Below, piece after piece: positions 44,771 through 56,664 of a stretch of DNA of 64,000 bases. The stretch is from Equus caballus (lineage: Eukaryota; Chordata; Mammalia; Perissodactyla; Equidae): positions 51,155,622-51,219,621 of the forward strand of contig NC_091710.1 of assembly GCF_041296265.1 (NCBI RefSeq), read 5' to 3'. Below the pieces are notes generated by a model, which saw nothing but the letters and a program-made list of their open reading frames with translations, ran no database searches and was not told the DNA's origin. Numbering within the stretch: the first letter of the stretch is position 1; each line of letters starts with the position of its first letter. A program made the translations under genes and the position numbers.

Positions 44771-47700
44771 TCCTTTTTTCTTAACTTATCCACCAAATTA
44801 CCTAAAGGTGAGAAATAAGATTAAGTTATTGTTTTTTCATTTATTTCCCTTATAATAAAAAATATCCTCTAAACATTAATTTTAAAAACCTCAGACCCCA
44901 AGCTTTCAGGCTCAAAGTCACGTCATGGTCGCCACCAAACCAGCCCTCAAGGTCACCCTCAGATCTTTTCCCTTGTGTCTTGAAATCTGAGCCTTTGTTT
45001 GCACCCGCCTGTGAGCCTTTCCACACTGTAGGCCCGGCCTGGACAGCAGCTCAGTGACCACGTTCCTGCTGCTCGCTGTCAGAGAACCCCAACACTGACT
45101 TCCTAGGTTGCCTGCCGCCAGGTTTTCCTGAATTTCCAAGGTGTGAGGAGCTGGGAATACCCCTTACTGTGTATATCTGTAAGTCTAGCCTTTGCTAGGC
45201 TCACAGCTACCTGTGGTTGCCAGACATCAAATTTTGATGCCAGGGATGGTCTTCATCCTCGCACCTGTAGCTGGACCTAGCAAAGTTATCAGAACAAACC
45301 CAGCCCTCCTGATGTAGTGAGCACGGAGGATATCTCTTCTGACATTGTCTCTGCAAACATTAGTGCTATGAGTGAGCACCATCACCTTCTTTCTGAAATT
45401 TTGTGAGGCTGAGAGTCAGCCCCAGGGAGAAAGTACAGTAGGTATGTAAGAAATGGCACCACCCCAACTGGAGTGCTCTGAAACTCCTCCCAGACACACC
45501 CCAAGACTTGTAATGATTCATTTTCCCTTTCAAGGTTGTCACTGATGCTCACTTCTGTAAGACTGTATCCACATGTGCATGCCCAGAGTGGGTGGAGAAG
45601 CACATGGTGTGATTTGCATTCCTGAGCTGCCTCCACATGCCTCTGGGCATCCTCCCTTCCTTCTCTGGGCTGTGAGCCACTGCAGTGCACCTTGAAAGTG
45701 TGTGGGAGCCTTTCACTCCTCTCAAATGCCCTTCCTCTGAGACCTGCCTGTGTGGGGAGGAGGGGAGGGACTCCTTTGCACGATATCGATATCGTAGAGG
45801 ACATTTGTAGCTCCCTCCAGGGACCCTAACTGAGAATGAGCTCAACGAGTGCTTCTTGGAGAAGAACAAACTTTCCCAGAGTGTAGACTTATACTAAAAA
45901 ATAAAACAAAGCAAAAACCAACAATAAAGAAACAATGTTCCTTGATAAACTGAGGCCAGACGGGAGGGAGGAATAAGTAGGAGAAAGGAGACATTATCTT
46001 GGTTTCATCTGCTACAGATGAGGGAGATTTTGCTTTCTGAAGCTGGAGGGCCCTGCTTGGAAAACGAGTTTTCCCACCAGTCTGTAGCCAGACAACCTGC
46101 TTAAACATAGAGAGAGAGACAGACGCTATGTGAACAAAACAAGTCAGCTCACGTGACAATTTGTCAGAAACAAACATCCTCGTCCCTAATGTCTCCAGCC
46201 TTAGCATTTGTGAAACATGCTAACTAGTTTTATCACCTTATCACAGTATTTAACCATTTTTGTCAGTTTTTCAGAATCTTGAGGTGTTTTGCTATTTTCC
46301 TCTGCCTTTTGCTCTTTGATGTCTCATTCTTTATCAGTCAGTCTTTCCTGGGCCAGCTGTCAAAACAGCAAATTTTTAAAAAGCATACAAACCACATATC
46401 TAATAATAGAAAATGCAGCAGATAAATCACCATTTGTCAATAAACTACACATAGCATGATATTACTTTTATTTAAATATAATAAATAGATGCCAAACAGG
46501 TGCCAATGACTCTACAGGAAACAGTAGTTCTCAGACGGGCTGGGTTACAGTTGGGTCTGAGAGTTGTCTTTTAATCTATATTTTTGGATTTCTTTCCTGT
46601 GTTAAACATGAATTGATTTTGTAACAAGAAAAAATAGAAGGAAAAATAAAAGAAAGGATCTAAAGTATATTTAGGATACCTTAAATTTTCAAACTCATTT
46701 TGGTTAGCTATGCCTATTCTGGCAGCATTTTCAAAGATTTTTCAATTGAAAAAAAAAGATTCAAGTAGTCCCTCCGTAGGAGTTTTTCTAAGTAAATTGT
46801 ATTTACATTTTATCAATTTCTGGATTACGATTGCTAAATCTAATGTGGGTACATATGAAATGTGTCTCAGATGAGTGGAGGGAGAAACGCACTGAAGATG
46901 AAGCAGACACAGGAAGCCAACAGGCAGGGGTCCTCGTGGCTGGGAGCCTCCTGAGGGGGGAGAGCACCCAGGAGGGAGACAGGAGCCCGGGCTTCCCTGG
47001 AGGGTGAGAGGCATCCAGCCCTGTATGGATACAAGTCTGAGGGGAGCAGGAGCAGAGGGTTATGAGCCACGGAGAAGGCTCTACCCTAACATGCGACGTC
47101 TGTGTGCTGCTGGGCTAGGGCTTTGACGGCCAGACCTTTGATCACTCTCTGATCCTGCGGCTCCCCTTCAACACCGGCTATTTGTGTTGACAAAGGCCCA
47201 TATTGCCCTCCCTGCTCCCCATCTGCCTGGCTGTCACCAGCAGTAACCGGGACCTCTCAGCATCATCTGCTCTCTGGTATAGCCTGGGACACAAAACCTT
47301 TCTCCAAAACCAGATCTGTTGATGCCTTAATAAGTTGGATATCTGCTTTCAGGCTCATTTCCCTGCACCATTCTTTACAGCATGGTCAAGTTCATTCCAT
47401 GTTAAATTCTGAACTCATAGGTCAGGGGAATTCATGCCCTCTCTCCACAGGTTTCCATGTTACAGATGTGTGCACGGTGTTTCTCCTTGCCCTGAAGATA
47501 GGAGAGGCTGGATCGGACTCAAAGTGAAGACAAGAAAAACGTTTCCTCAGGCTTCATTGTAAATGGCAGGCGGTTTGAAGTCAAAGGACCATAGTCAATG
47601 GTGACTTGATACAGTAAGAAAAAAAAAGGAAAAGGAAAGTTATTTGGTTCTAAAGTATTATTTACGATCACATTAAAAATTTGCAATAACTTCCAATAAT

Positions 47701-48224
47701 GTCAGTAGAATTTTCTAGAAATACTGCTTCCAGAAGAAAGCCTAGGAGAAAGATGATTGTTGGCAGGGTAACACTGTGCTCTAGGCTGAGTAGTGAGCTG
47801 GATGAGGGGTCCTGGTCCCGAGATTGGCATCCCAGGCATGTTCTGGGTCACAGGCAATGCCCAGCTCTGTGAGGATTCAGGGTGATCAAGTGCATGACAG
47901 AATCCGTACAGAAAAGTTAAAACTGGAAAGAAGTTTTAAGTTTAAAACAAAACAATTTTCCCAAATTGCCCCACAGTCATCACTACAGATCCAGAGAGAA
48001 AACCTGAGAGAGGCAGATTGGGAGGCAATAGCTGAACTCCATATGCCAAGCTCAGGAATGTTCCATGAGAGACAGGAAGGCAGGGAGAATAGACAGGCCA
48101 TTCTACTCTGCCCCCAGGCAGAAAGAAGACTGCACAGTGGAAGCTGCAGTCATCCATGTGGGAAATTCAGTCCAAGGTCATCCAGTTCATTTGTCAATTC
48201 ACATGGATGTTCAGATATGTTTTT

Positions 48225-48450
48225 ATCATTTACTTTATGCCAAGCACTATCCTAATTGCCTAGGATGTATCATTTGATATGATCGTGTGTTGATGATAAA
48301 ATCATAAAATGACAATAAGAACATTTATGAGGTTTTGACCATGTGCCAGGCATTGCTCTAAGCACTTTGCATGGCTTTATCATTTTATCCTCACGACAGC
48401 CCAATGAAGTCGAAGAAACTGAGGGGCTGAATGGTAGCTTCCCAGATACA
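48225..48450 (+). mobile_element. MIR SINE fragment(s)
   Basis: 'ggcattgctctaagcacttt', 'tcctcacgacagcccaatga' and 'gaagaaactgaggggctgaa' give the MIR order. Paralogue of 28.9-29.15 kb. Confidence 0.65.
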
Positions 48451-49544
48451 CACACAGGGCACAAAGGCCCGAGGCAGATGGGGTCCCTCCCCTCAAGGGC
48501 TCTTCTTCAGCGAGTGGGGAAAGAATAGACACAAGAAGCAGGCCACGCTAATGGCCTTCCTGACTTATCGCTGGCATTTTTTATTAGTTCTGATTCTTGA
48601 CTTCTTTTCTTACTTAAGAAGAATAAGTTGTCTTCTTCTTTTCTTCCTTCCTTCCATTGTGTCTGTTTTTTTGAATTATTTTGTTGGTATATTCTTCCAG
48701 TGGCAAATATTACATCTTTTAAACAGATACTTAAATGAGTATTTCCCTGTGAATATTGAGTTGATCATCATCCATTATCCCCACCTTCTCTTTGTACTTG
48801 ATCAATTCCCAAGTCTTGTTGAATGTCTTGGGAATTGTTTTTCCAAATGGTAATTATTTTCCTTTGTTTAATACTCTTTTCTGAAGAGCCTTAAGATATA
48901 CAGTCTTATCAGCCATTCATGGAAAATTAATTAAAACAGATTATAAATAAGTTTTACTGAGTCTTTTTTTTTTTTAACTCTGTTTCTTTACTCTCATGTC
49001 TTCCTGTTTGGATCTTTTTGTATTTTATTGGTTTGTTTCCTTGCACAATATTGTTCCAAAGGGATTCATGCTTAACAGTTTCCTGAGTCTGGAACATTCA
49101 AAAACAGAGCATGTGTCCATATAATTAGTATTATATATTACTTCAGCATAGAATTCTACATTCAAGTTCTATTCCCTCAGAAGTATGAAAATGAAATCAT
49201 AACCGTATGTGGCAAGTGCGAAATCCCATATAGATCTGATTATTTCCCTTCGTTAGACACTTCTTTAGAAGTTTGTACTGGCATCTCTAGATGTCTGAGA
49301 TGTCCTATAACACACATGCACACACTTTCCCTGGTAAATATTCAGGCAGATAAGAAATAGGCAAGGTTGTCGTGTTCCTGTTGGACATCAATCATGACAT
49401 ATGAAAAGCAAACAGGGACACAATGCAAACAGATGCATGATGAGGGAGGGGCAGCCAGATCAAAAGAACATCAAAATGACTCTGGGCGCAACAGCAGGAT
49501 CTCAGGTCACCCCACCCTCACCTAGTCACACATTCAGGGCAACA

Positions 49545-49612
49545 CCTTCTTTCCTCCAATCTTTCTTCCATAAATACAGGATGACTCTTGGCTCCCCATC
49601 CACCCAGTCTCT
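49545..49612 (+). pseudogene. Alpha-defensin stub: promoter and partial leader only
   Basis: Matches the promoter of gene 1 over its whole length ('accttctttcctccaatctt', then CATAAATACAGG in place of the TATA box, then 'tgactcttggctccccatcc'). It stops within the 5' UTR at 'cagtctc', before any ATG. L1 sequence follows immediately. The corresponding exons, intron, and the B-type pseudogene are all missing, so this is the left-over of a fourth defensin module. Confidence 0.8.
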
Positions 49613-49840
49613 TGTGAAGGTTTTTGTGTACATAAATTTTCAAATCTTTTGGGTACATGCCAAAGATCGTGATTGCTGAATGTTTAGTTTTCTAAGAGAC
49701 CACCAACCTGTCTTCCAAAGTGGCTGAACCATTCTGCATTCCCATGAACAATAAATGGGAGTTTCTGGTGCTCCATATCCTTGCCTGCATTTGGTGTTGT
49801 CGATGTTCTGGATTTTTGCCATTCTAAGGTATGAATGTGC
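49613..49840 (-). mobile_element. L1 ORF2 3' fragment, antisense
   Basis: Reverse L1: 'caaatcttttgggtacatgc', 'gagaccaccaacctgtcttc', 'ctgaaccattctgcattccc', 'ttttgccattctaaggtatg'. It abuts the defensin stub with no intervening bases. Confidence 0.75.
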
Positions 49841-50262
49841 TTACTTTGAAAGTGTCATATTATTTTGGATAATCTCTCCTGCTCCTAATATGCCTCTATA
49901 TACTCATCAGCTACAATGACGAGGTCCATGAAGGGCTATGCTGCTTCACTCAGAGGAGCTGAAACATAAACACCTCTAGGATTCTAGACAGATCCCTTCA
50001 GTGACCAGTTTCCCCTTAAGGTTAAGATTCTCGTTTCTCTTAGAGCACTGTTCAGGGGGTCTAAAGAAACTCCATGGAGTAGGATTTCAAGGTTTTGGGG
50101 GAGAGTACCCCATTCTCAATTGCCCTGGCTAAAACTTACAATAAGAAATAAAATGAATGTCTCCTTAGACCCCCAGCTATTAAATTAACACCAAGTCTTC
50201 AGCCAACAGAGCATCAGGTAATGCCACCAAGACGGGCAAAAGATGTATTTTACCCTTCAGGC
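49841..50262. other. Unassigned sequence after the L1 fragment
   Basis: Not found in the other modules and not recognised. Block Q' resumes near 50265. Confidence 0.5.
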
Positions 50263-50482
50263 AATGGGGAGATATGACTATTATGCAATGAGAGATCCTG
50301 TATTGTCATCTGGAAATACAGAGTCAGAAGACAATTGAGTAAGGCACTGCCACTTTCATCCTCCTCAGTTTCTCTAAAGTTGTGGAAATTTCTTAAAACC
50401 TCACCTCATCTGGAAACCACATCTTTGGCCTCCAGTTTTCCCCTCTTAGCTATTTATCATTTTCTATAAAAAGTGGCCTGTG

Positions 50483-50744
50483 CTGGGGCAGGCTCAGTAG
50501 CATAGTAGTTGAGTTCCTATGCTCCAATTTGGGGAACCAGGGTTTGCCAATTAGGATCCTGAGTGTGGACCTACAGGCTGCTCACCAAGCCATGCTGTGG
50601 CAGCGTCCCACATAGAAGAACTAGAAGAGCTTACAACCAGGATATACAACTATTTATTGGAGCTTTGGGGAGAGAAAATAAAATGGAGGAAGATTGGCAA
50701 CAGATGTTAACTCAGGGCCAATCTTTCTCATACATACACACACA
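50483..50744 (+). mobile_element. ERE SINE, older copy
   Basis: 'ggggcaggctcagtagcata', 'gtggcagcgtcccacataga', 'gatatacaactatttattgg' and 'agattggcaacagatgttaa' identify a diverged ERE. Flanking target duplication is visible: AAAAGTGGCCTGTG before it (50469-50482) and AAAATGACCTGTG after it (50745-50757). Confidence 0.85.
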
Positions 50745-51019
50745 AAAATGACCTGTGTTTACAGCTGATTTCTTTACTTAGATAGGGTTCTGCCTGTGGG
50801 AACTTAACAGCTAAAAGGTTCTTCTCATTTTGTATTGTTGTATCTCTTTCAGTCCAATTCTGTATAAGTTCTTTAAAAACTTGATGGGCTTCCTGTGTAT
50901 AAGTTATAATCAACCCTATTAGAAAAAAGCCAGCCCACACTTCTTTCAGAGACAGACCCTTCACTTCTGAGCTGAACATTAGGGTGCTAGGAAGCCATTA
51001 AAATTCATAGAAGCCTTAT

Positions 51020-51252
51020 CTCTCTCTTTTGTTTTTAAGATTTTATTTTTTTTCCTTTTTCTCCCAAAGGCTCCCCAGTACATAGTTGTATATTCTTTGT
51101 TGTGGGTCCTTCTAGTTGTGGCACGTGGGACGCTGCCTCAGCGTGGTTTGATGAGCAGTGTCATGTCCGCGCCCAGGATTTGAACCAACGAAACACTGGG
51201 CCGCCTGCAGCGGAGCGCGCGAACTTAACCACTAGGCCGTGGGGCCAGCCCC
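51020..51252 (-). mobile_element. ERE SINE, reversed, with perfect target-site duplication
   Basis: Reverse ERE: 'ccagtacatagttgtatatt', 'gggtccttctagttgtggca', 'gcgcccaggatttgaacc', 'ttaaccactaggccgtgggg'. AGAAGCCTTAT is duplicated exactly on both sides (51009-51019 and 51253-51263). The empty site is seen in the third Q block near 61935 ('cataggagccatatgtctag'). Confidence 0.95.
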
Positions 51253-51589
51253 AGAAGCCTTATTTCTAGATGAAAAAAATCTCCTCTTGGCAGTTAAAAC
51301 TTTTTCAAGGTTGCTACAATGTTCTTACAGGCATGGCCTTGAGATCAACCCTGAAACCATAGTTAAATAGGAATAACTTCAATTTTATGTTTGCCCTATG
51401 GTCACTTTTTATTTTGTGAAATTTTGTCTTAAAAGATTCAAGATGAGAAATAGTTTCATTTTCAAGGTTTAACTAACATCTCCATGAACTCTTCTAAGTT
51501 TCCACCACTAGGTCCCTTGGTGGGACTTCTACCCACTGCTGAGTCCCAACAACAATGCCTCCGCTTCGAGGTTTGTTATGGCAACATCC

Positions 51590-51910
51590 CACTTCCAGGC
51601 ACTGAACAAATTGCCCCAGAAATTATCAGCCTTAAACAGTAGCCATTTCATTGCATCTTACAGTGTTGTGGGTCAGGAATTGGGCAGGCCTTGACTGAAA
51701 GATTCTTCTTCACGTCTACTGGGGTCATTTGATGGCTGAGCTGGAGGGACAAAAATGGTGCCATTCACATGCCTGGCCCTATGGTGAGCTCTTTGAACCA
51801 TAAGGCCCAGCTGGGTCCCTCTCATCCATTAGTCTAAGGATCTCTCAGGTGGTCTCCAAAGGCAGGCAGAATTCTGCCATGGTGACTCGGAAGCCAGCAG
51901 AAGTTTCTGG
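51590..51910 (-). mobile_element. MLT1-group LTR remnant, reversed (ERVL-MaLR fossil)
   Basis: 'gtagccatttcattgcatct', 'gtgggtcaggaattgggcag', 'tctactggggtcatttgatg' and 'cattcacatgcctggcccta' recall the reversed MLT1C-like group. Family assignment is from memory and only moderate. The paralogue is at 62.28-62.60 kb. Confidence 0.5.
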
Positions 51911-53159
51911 TCCTTTAATCATCAGAAACGACAGTGGTGGGAGGCAAAGAAAACTCTGATGTGGGAGGTTCTTTGGACTTCATTGGGTCTTATGAAAGGT
52001 AGGCATTTCACCTACCGACTGAGTAATGACAGGAAGAGAAAACACCTGTACAGAAATGAATATATGTTCATGTATTTCAAAGGAGAAGGAGGATAAGAGA
52101 CAAGGGAAAGGCAATTTGGAAGACAAAAATGATAAGAAAAGAAATTTTGAAGAAAGAAGACAGGGTAAGTGTGTGCAATCTCACTTTCCACATTTGTTTA
52201 CAAGTTCTGATGACCTGTATGAGACATAGATTCTTCTAGATCCTATGAAAGGGAACATATTTTTGTCCAATAGCTAAGGGCCTCATGCTTTGGTTTGATC
52301 TAAAACAGATTAAAAGGATTTTCTCTTTTCACCTTTGATGAGTGTCAGAGAGAGTCATCAGTAGCTGCAAAAATAAAAGCTGAGAATTCTTCTAGCATCA
52401 GGGGACATGATAGAAGATGTCCATGCTGAGCCACATCTTCTCCACCAGCACTGCCTTTGGGGTCTACTACCTGAGCCAGGTCATCAACACTCATGGTCAC
52501 AGCAAACATGAAAAATGTCCATTGAGTACTCTGGGGTGTCAAGAAAACCCACACTGTGGACGGTCCAGAAAAATCTTCCCAAAACATCATATTGAACACA
52601 GAAAGTGCTTGAGGGAAAGAAATGCATACTAGCTCCTATCGCCCAACTCTGATACACTCCTATTTTAAGGTATCTGTAGTGTAGCTCTGAATTCCTTATG
52701 GAGTGTGAGACAATGGAGAAAGAAGCACAAACTTGGCTGGATTCAGAAGTCCTGGGTTCATGTGACAGTGCGATTTCTACTTACCCTCTCCCATCCTTCG
52801 GTCCTTATCCTCAGTTAAGGAGGTTTGTCTACAAGGTCTCCAAGAAACTTCCCAGTCTAATATCCAATCCAAACTCTTTGCTTTTCTCCATCTTCACAAG
52901 GTCCTTTCCCAGTTATCACCACCTCCATGCTGCCATATTGAATGTTGTCGGCACTTTCCTTCTTCACTCCATTCTTCAGACACAGAAATGAATCTCTCCC
53001 CTCTCTCCTTGCCCAAACCCTTTTCCTTCTTCCAGGACTTAAAGGCTTTATCGTACCCCAGCTTCATTTTACCAAAGTAACGCACAACTTGGGACACTTC
53101 TTATATTGTGACCTCCTATCAATAGAGAAATCACCAATGTCACAAACTGCTTGAAGGCT

Positions 53160-53585
53160 TTGTAAACAGGAGACCTGGGTTTCCAAACCAGCTCTAGTAA
53201 GTGCTTGCTGTTTACCCTTGGATACATCATTGAAATCCTATAGGTCTCAATAGCTTCTTACGCAAAGTGAAAATATGGTTTATTCTTTCCATGTAGTGGG
53301 ATGAAGACAGCCTGGTGTCTCTTCACAGAAGTGCTGTTCATTGAGTAACTACTTTATGCCAGGTAGCATTCTTGGGATACAGAATAGCATTTACTGAACT
53401 AACATTAGCTAATATTTTTTGATTACTAAGTGTTCTTCCTCCACTCTCATAATTATTTCCCCAAATAACCCTATTAAGTAGATGTTATATTTAACCATTT
53501 ATTTATCTATGTTTTGCAGATGGGAAAACGAATTTTAGAGAAGTTATTTCATTCAAAGTCATGAGAGATTAGGAAACAATGTGAT
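53160..53585 (+). mobile_element. Two adjacent MIR fragments
   Basis: Paralogues of 36.48-36.96 kb: 'cctgggtttccaaaccagct', 'cccttggatacatcattgaa', then 'tttatgccaggtagcattct' and 'ttttgcagatgggaaaacga'. Confidence 0.6.
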
Positions 53586-55489
53586 GTTAAATCTCAGAAA
53601 GTTAGTTTCTATACACATCATCAAATGTAAGTTTTGGAGGGTTATTTGTCTTCTGGATCCAGAACCTGAAGGCTGCTGGTCACCATATGTTTGCTGGCTG
53701 ATGGACTTGATCAGCTTTTATAGCCTCACCTTAGTATATGACTCTGTAAACCCTCTCCTTTGAAATCTGATGTGAAGACCTTGGGACCTGAGTTTTTCTC
53801 ACCCTTTGATGGCTAAGGAAAGCATACTATCAAACATCGTCAGCCAGAATTCACATTTGCAATAATTGTGAAATAAAGATTTCACTGTTCTCAGGACAAG
53901 GTGCTGGGAGTACTCTTGATCTGTCTATAGACTGGGTTGTCCAATAATATAATGACCGGCAGAACCAATGCATCAAAGTCTCCAGGATGCATGGTACTGG
54001 AAGGCGAGACAAGACCTCACCCCCTGGAAGTGATCCATATGAGATTCAGCTACTCCTCTGGGTTAGGAGGATGCAGAGTTTCTAATAGGAGGAAGGAGAA
54101 TTAGCCCCATAGGTGCACAAGTTGGTTGGATACAAGGGCAGACATAATGGGCCATTGGAAATGGATGCTGTGTTTAAATTGCAACGCTTGTATATATGGC
54201 TATGCTTTGGGGAATACTGCAGCACAGATGGACAGAGGAGAAGAAAGAATAGAAAGCCTCCCTCGTTTTCTAAAGTTATGTAGATGTTCCTCTGATCTAG
54301 CAGCCCCACCCCTGTCCACCTGTCCTCTCTACTTCTGGGTGTCTATATGTACCATTCTTACATCAAAATGATAAGGATCCTGATCACCCCCATGGGAACG
54401 TAGGGCTCCCCTAAGAGGGCTCAGCAAGTCGGATGGATACTCTGACTCCTAGCACCAGAAATGAGGAGTCATTTCCATTCCAAAAAAGCACTAACACATG
54501 GAAGACTGAGTTTTACAAATTTAAGTGGGAAAGAATTTTTTACGACATAAAAATCCAAAGTTTCTGCACAGCAAAAAAGAGAAAAAGTGAAAATGACAAG
54601 CTCACATTTGTCAAAAATGACAAATCAGAAACAATTTCCAGTACTTATACCACACAGCTAATTCTTGAATTTACAAGGCTATCCTACAAATCAACACAAA
54701 TAAATAGGCCAATAATTCCATTTCCCAATACAGGCAAAGAAGAAAGGACATTCCAGAGAAAATAAAGACAAATACTTCCAAGACATGAAAACACGTGGAC
54801 CCTGATTCCCGAGAGAAACGCAAACCAAGAAGACACTGAGATCTCAATTCTTACCTATCAGATTGGGAAAGACCAGAAAGGCTCACTGTCTGTGGATCAG
54901 CTTGCTTTCAACCACAAACACCAGGAAACCCAATAAACAGGGGTTTTACAAAGAAAAAAGCTTGTTTTCCCCAAGTCACAAAAATCTGTATGTGGGCAGT
55001 CCGGGAGGGGAGAAGGTGGTTCAACTATGACCTCAAGGACCCAGCACCTCCTGTGCACCTGCTCCAGCATCCACATCAAGTAAGTGTCCTCTTTGGGGTC
55101 AAGACACACCTGCTGCAAGTCCAAGTGCTACTGTCATCCAAGCAGAGAGAAGGGGGAAGTATGAAACAGTTGCATAACATGGAGGTTAAGCAATAAGAAA
55201 CATTTATATCATTATTTAAAAAGGGTTCCATTCATAGGGATAACATTTCATTGGTCACAAATCTGTAATTGGCCAATCTGGGCTGCAAGAGAGACTAGGA
55301 CATCACTTATTTTTAGCGAGCACATTGCTGCCTAGATCCTAGGCAGGAAGAAAGGATGATGGAAATTGGCTAATCCCAGGGCATCTACAACACACTCCAT
55401 TGTGAGAGGGGACCATTCAGGCTGGTGAATTACTCTGAGTGCTGTTGGGACAACCTCCATGGAGGATAGAGTAACTGTAAATGTATAAG

Positions 55490-55930
55490 ACATGGTCTTT
55501 AATACGGCAATTCTACTTCTAGAAATTTATCTAAAATATATAGCTACTTGTGAGCAAGATAATGTACATAAAAAGATACTCAATGCAGTGTTGCTTGTAA
55601 CTGCAAAAGTTTAGAAATAATCAAATTTCATCAATAAGAAAAGAGTTTAACAATGGCATATAAAAAGAATGAGATAGTATAAAGCTATTAATAATCATGA
55701 TAGAGTTCTGTATGTGTTCATATAAAAGTGTTCAAGCTAAAGCATTAGCTGGGTAAAGCAAACTATAGAATAATGTCTTAACAGTGGGGGTTTCCTGGAG
55801 AAAGGCTGAGGGCTGGGACAGGGAGAGGAGTGACAGTGTTTGTCACTCATTACTCCTCTACCTTTTGATTTTGTTTCTTGTGCAGGAATTAAAATATTTT
55901 AAATGAAAAAGTTGAAATATTTCAGGAAGG
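55490..55930 (+). mobile_element. Old L1 3' fragment
   Basis: Paralogue of 39.09-39.50 kb, with the same landmarks ('caattctacttctagaaatt', 'gtaaagcaaactatagaata'). Confidence 0.55.
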
Positions 55931-56579
55931 TGCTATAGGGGACATCAGTGTTTTTGATATTTCTCCAAATTGAGAGGTGTAACTGGTGTGCATTCTATGT
56001 GATGTGTTTAGATCACACTGACTTCTTGAAATAAATCTGACCTTTGCCTCTAGTCTGACCAATACTTCCCCTGGAATCCCACTGAGGTCATTTCCCCTGA
56101 GCCTGCTAAGTCATTGTCCTCACCACATCCAGGAGCCTACTCACCCTGGAAACTCAAAACACAACTTCTTAAGGGAGTAACGCCCGTATATCCTGTAATC
56201 CATTAATCCTCTAATCCACTGGGTTCCATGACTGGTCCCAGGGTCTAGACCTCCAGAGATGAGCAGGATCCATCTTTAGAAAAGAAGAGGCATTTGTTCC
56301 CTGAACTTCTTAAATGAGAGCATTGTTTCTAGTCTTTTCTGAGCCCTAAAAGGTAAATAATCAAGCAGATGGAAAACAGAAAATAGATCAGGCTTGAAAT
56401 CATCATCATAAACTTTAAACAAGAGAAAACACTAAACCCAGCCTTTTGTTTGACGAAAGCTATCTAAACAGAGGAACATCAGAGAGACTTGAGGGCACAG
56501 CGGCCTGGGCCCCATCCCCAGGCAAATGCCCCCCTTCTCTCACTGCGCTGTGTGTCTCTGAGCCTCCTCCTCTAAGACC

Positions 56580-56587
56580 TATAAATA
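56580..56587 (+). promoter_or_regulatory. DEFA1: TATA box (TATAAATA) of DEFA1
   Basis: Perfect TATAAATA 85 bp before the ATG, in the same setting as gene 2 (CTCCTCCTCTAAGACC upstream). Confidence 0.86.
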
Positions 56588-56664
56588 CAGGTGGCTTTGT
56601 GCTCCCCACTCATTCAGACTCCTGCTCTCCCATTCAGACCCTGACCTCCAGGTGACTCACAGCC

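Larger units (their letters stand above)
44440..49612 (+). repeat. Spacer block P', second copy
   Basis: Collinear with 25590-30320 with scattered differences. It carries the same L2 (44.62-44.77 kb) and MIR (48.23-48.45 kb) fragments and ends in a defensin promoter. Confidence 0.87.
50265..56600 (+). repeat. Spacer block Q', second copy
   Basis: Collinear with 34900-40200 and 61400-64000. It contains two ERE insertions that the third copy lacks. Confidence 0.87.

Noticed and set aside
45842-46207. 121-codon minus-strand frame in P'
   Set aside because: The matching part of P (27.1-27.3 kb) keeps only pieces of it in a shifted context. No leader or domain.
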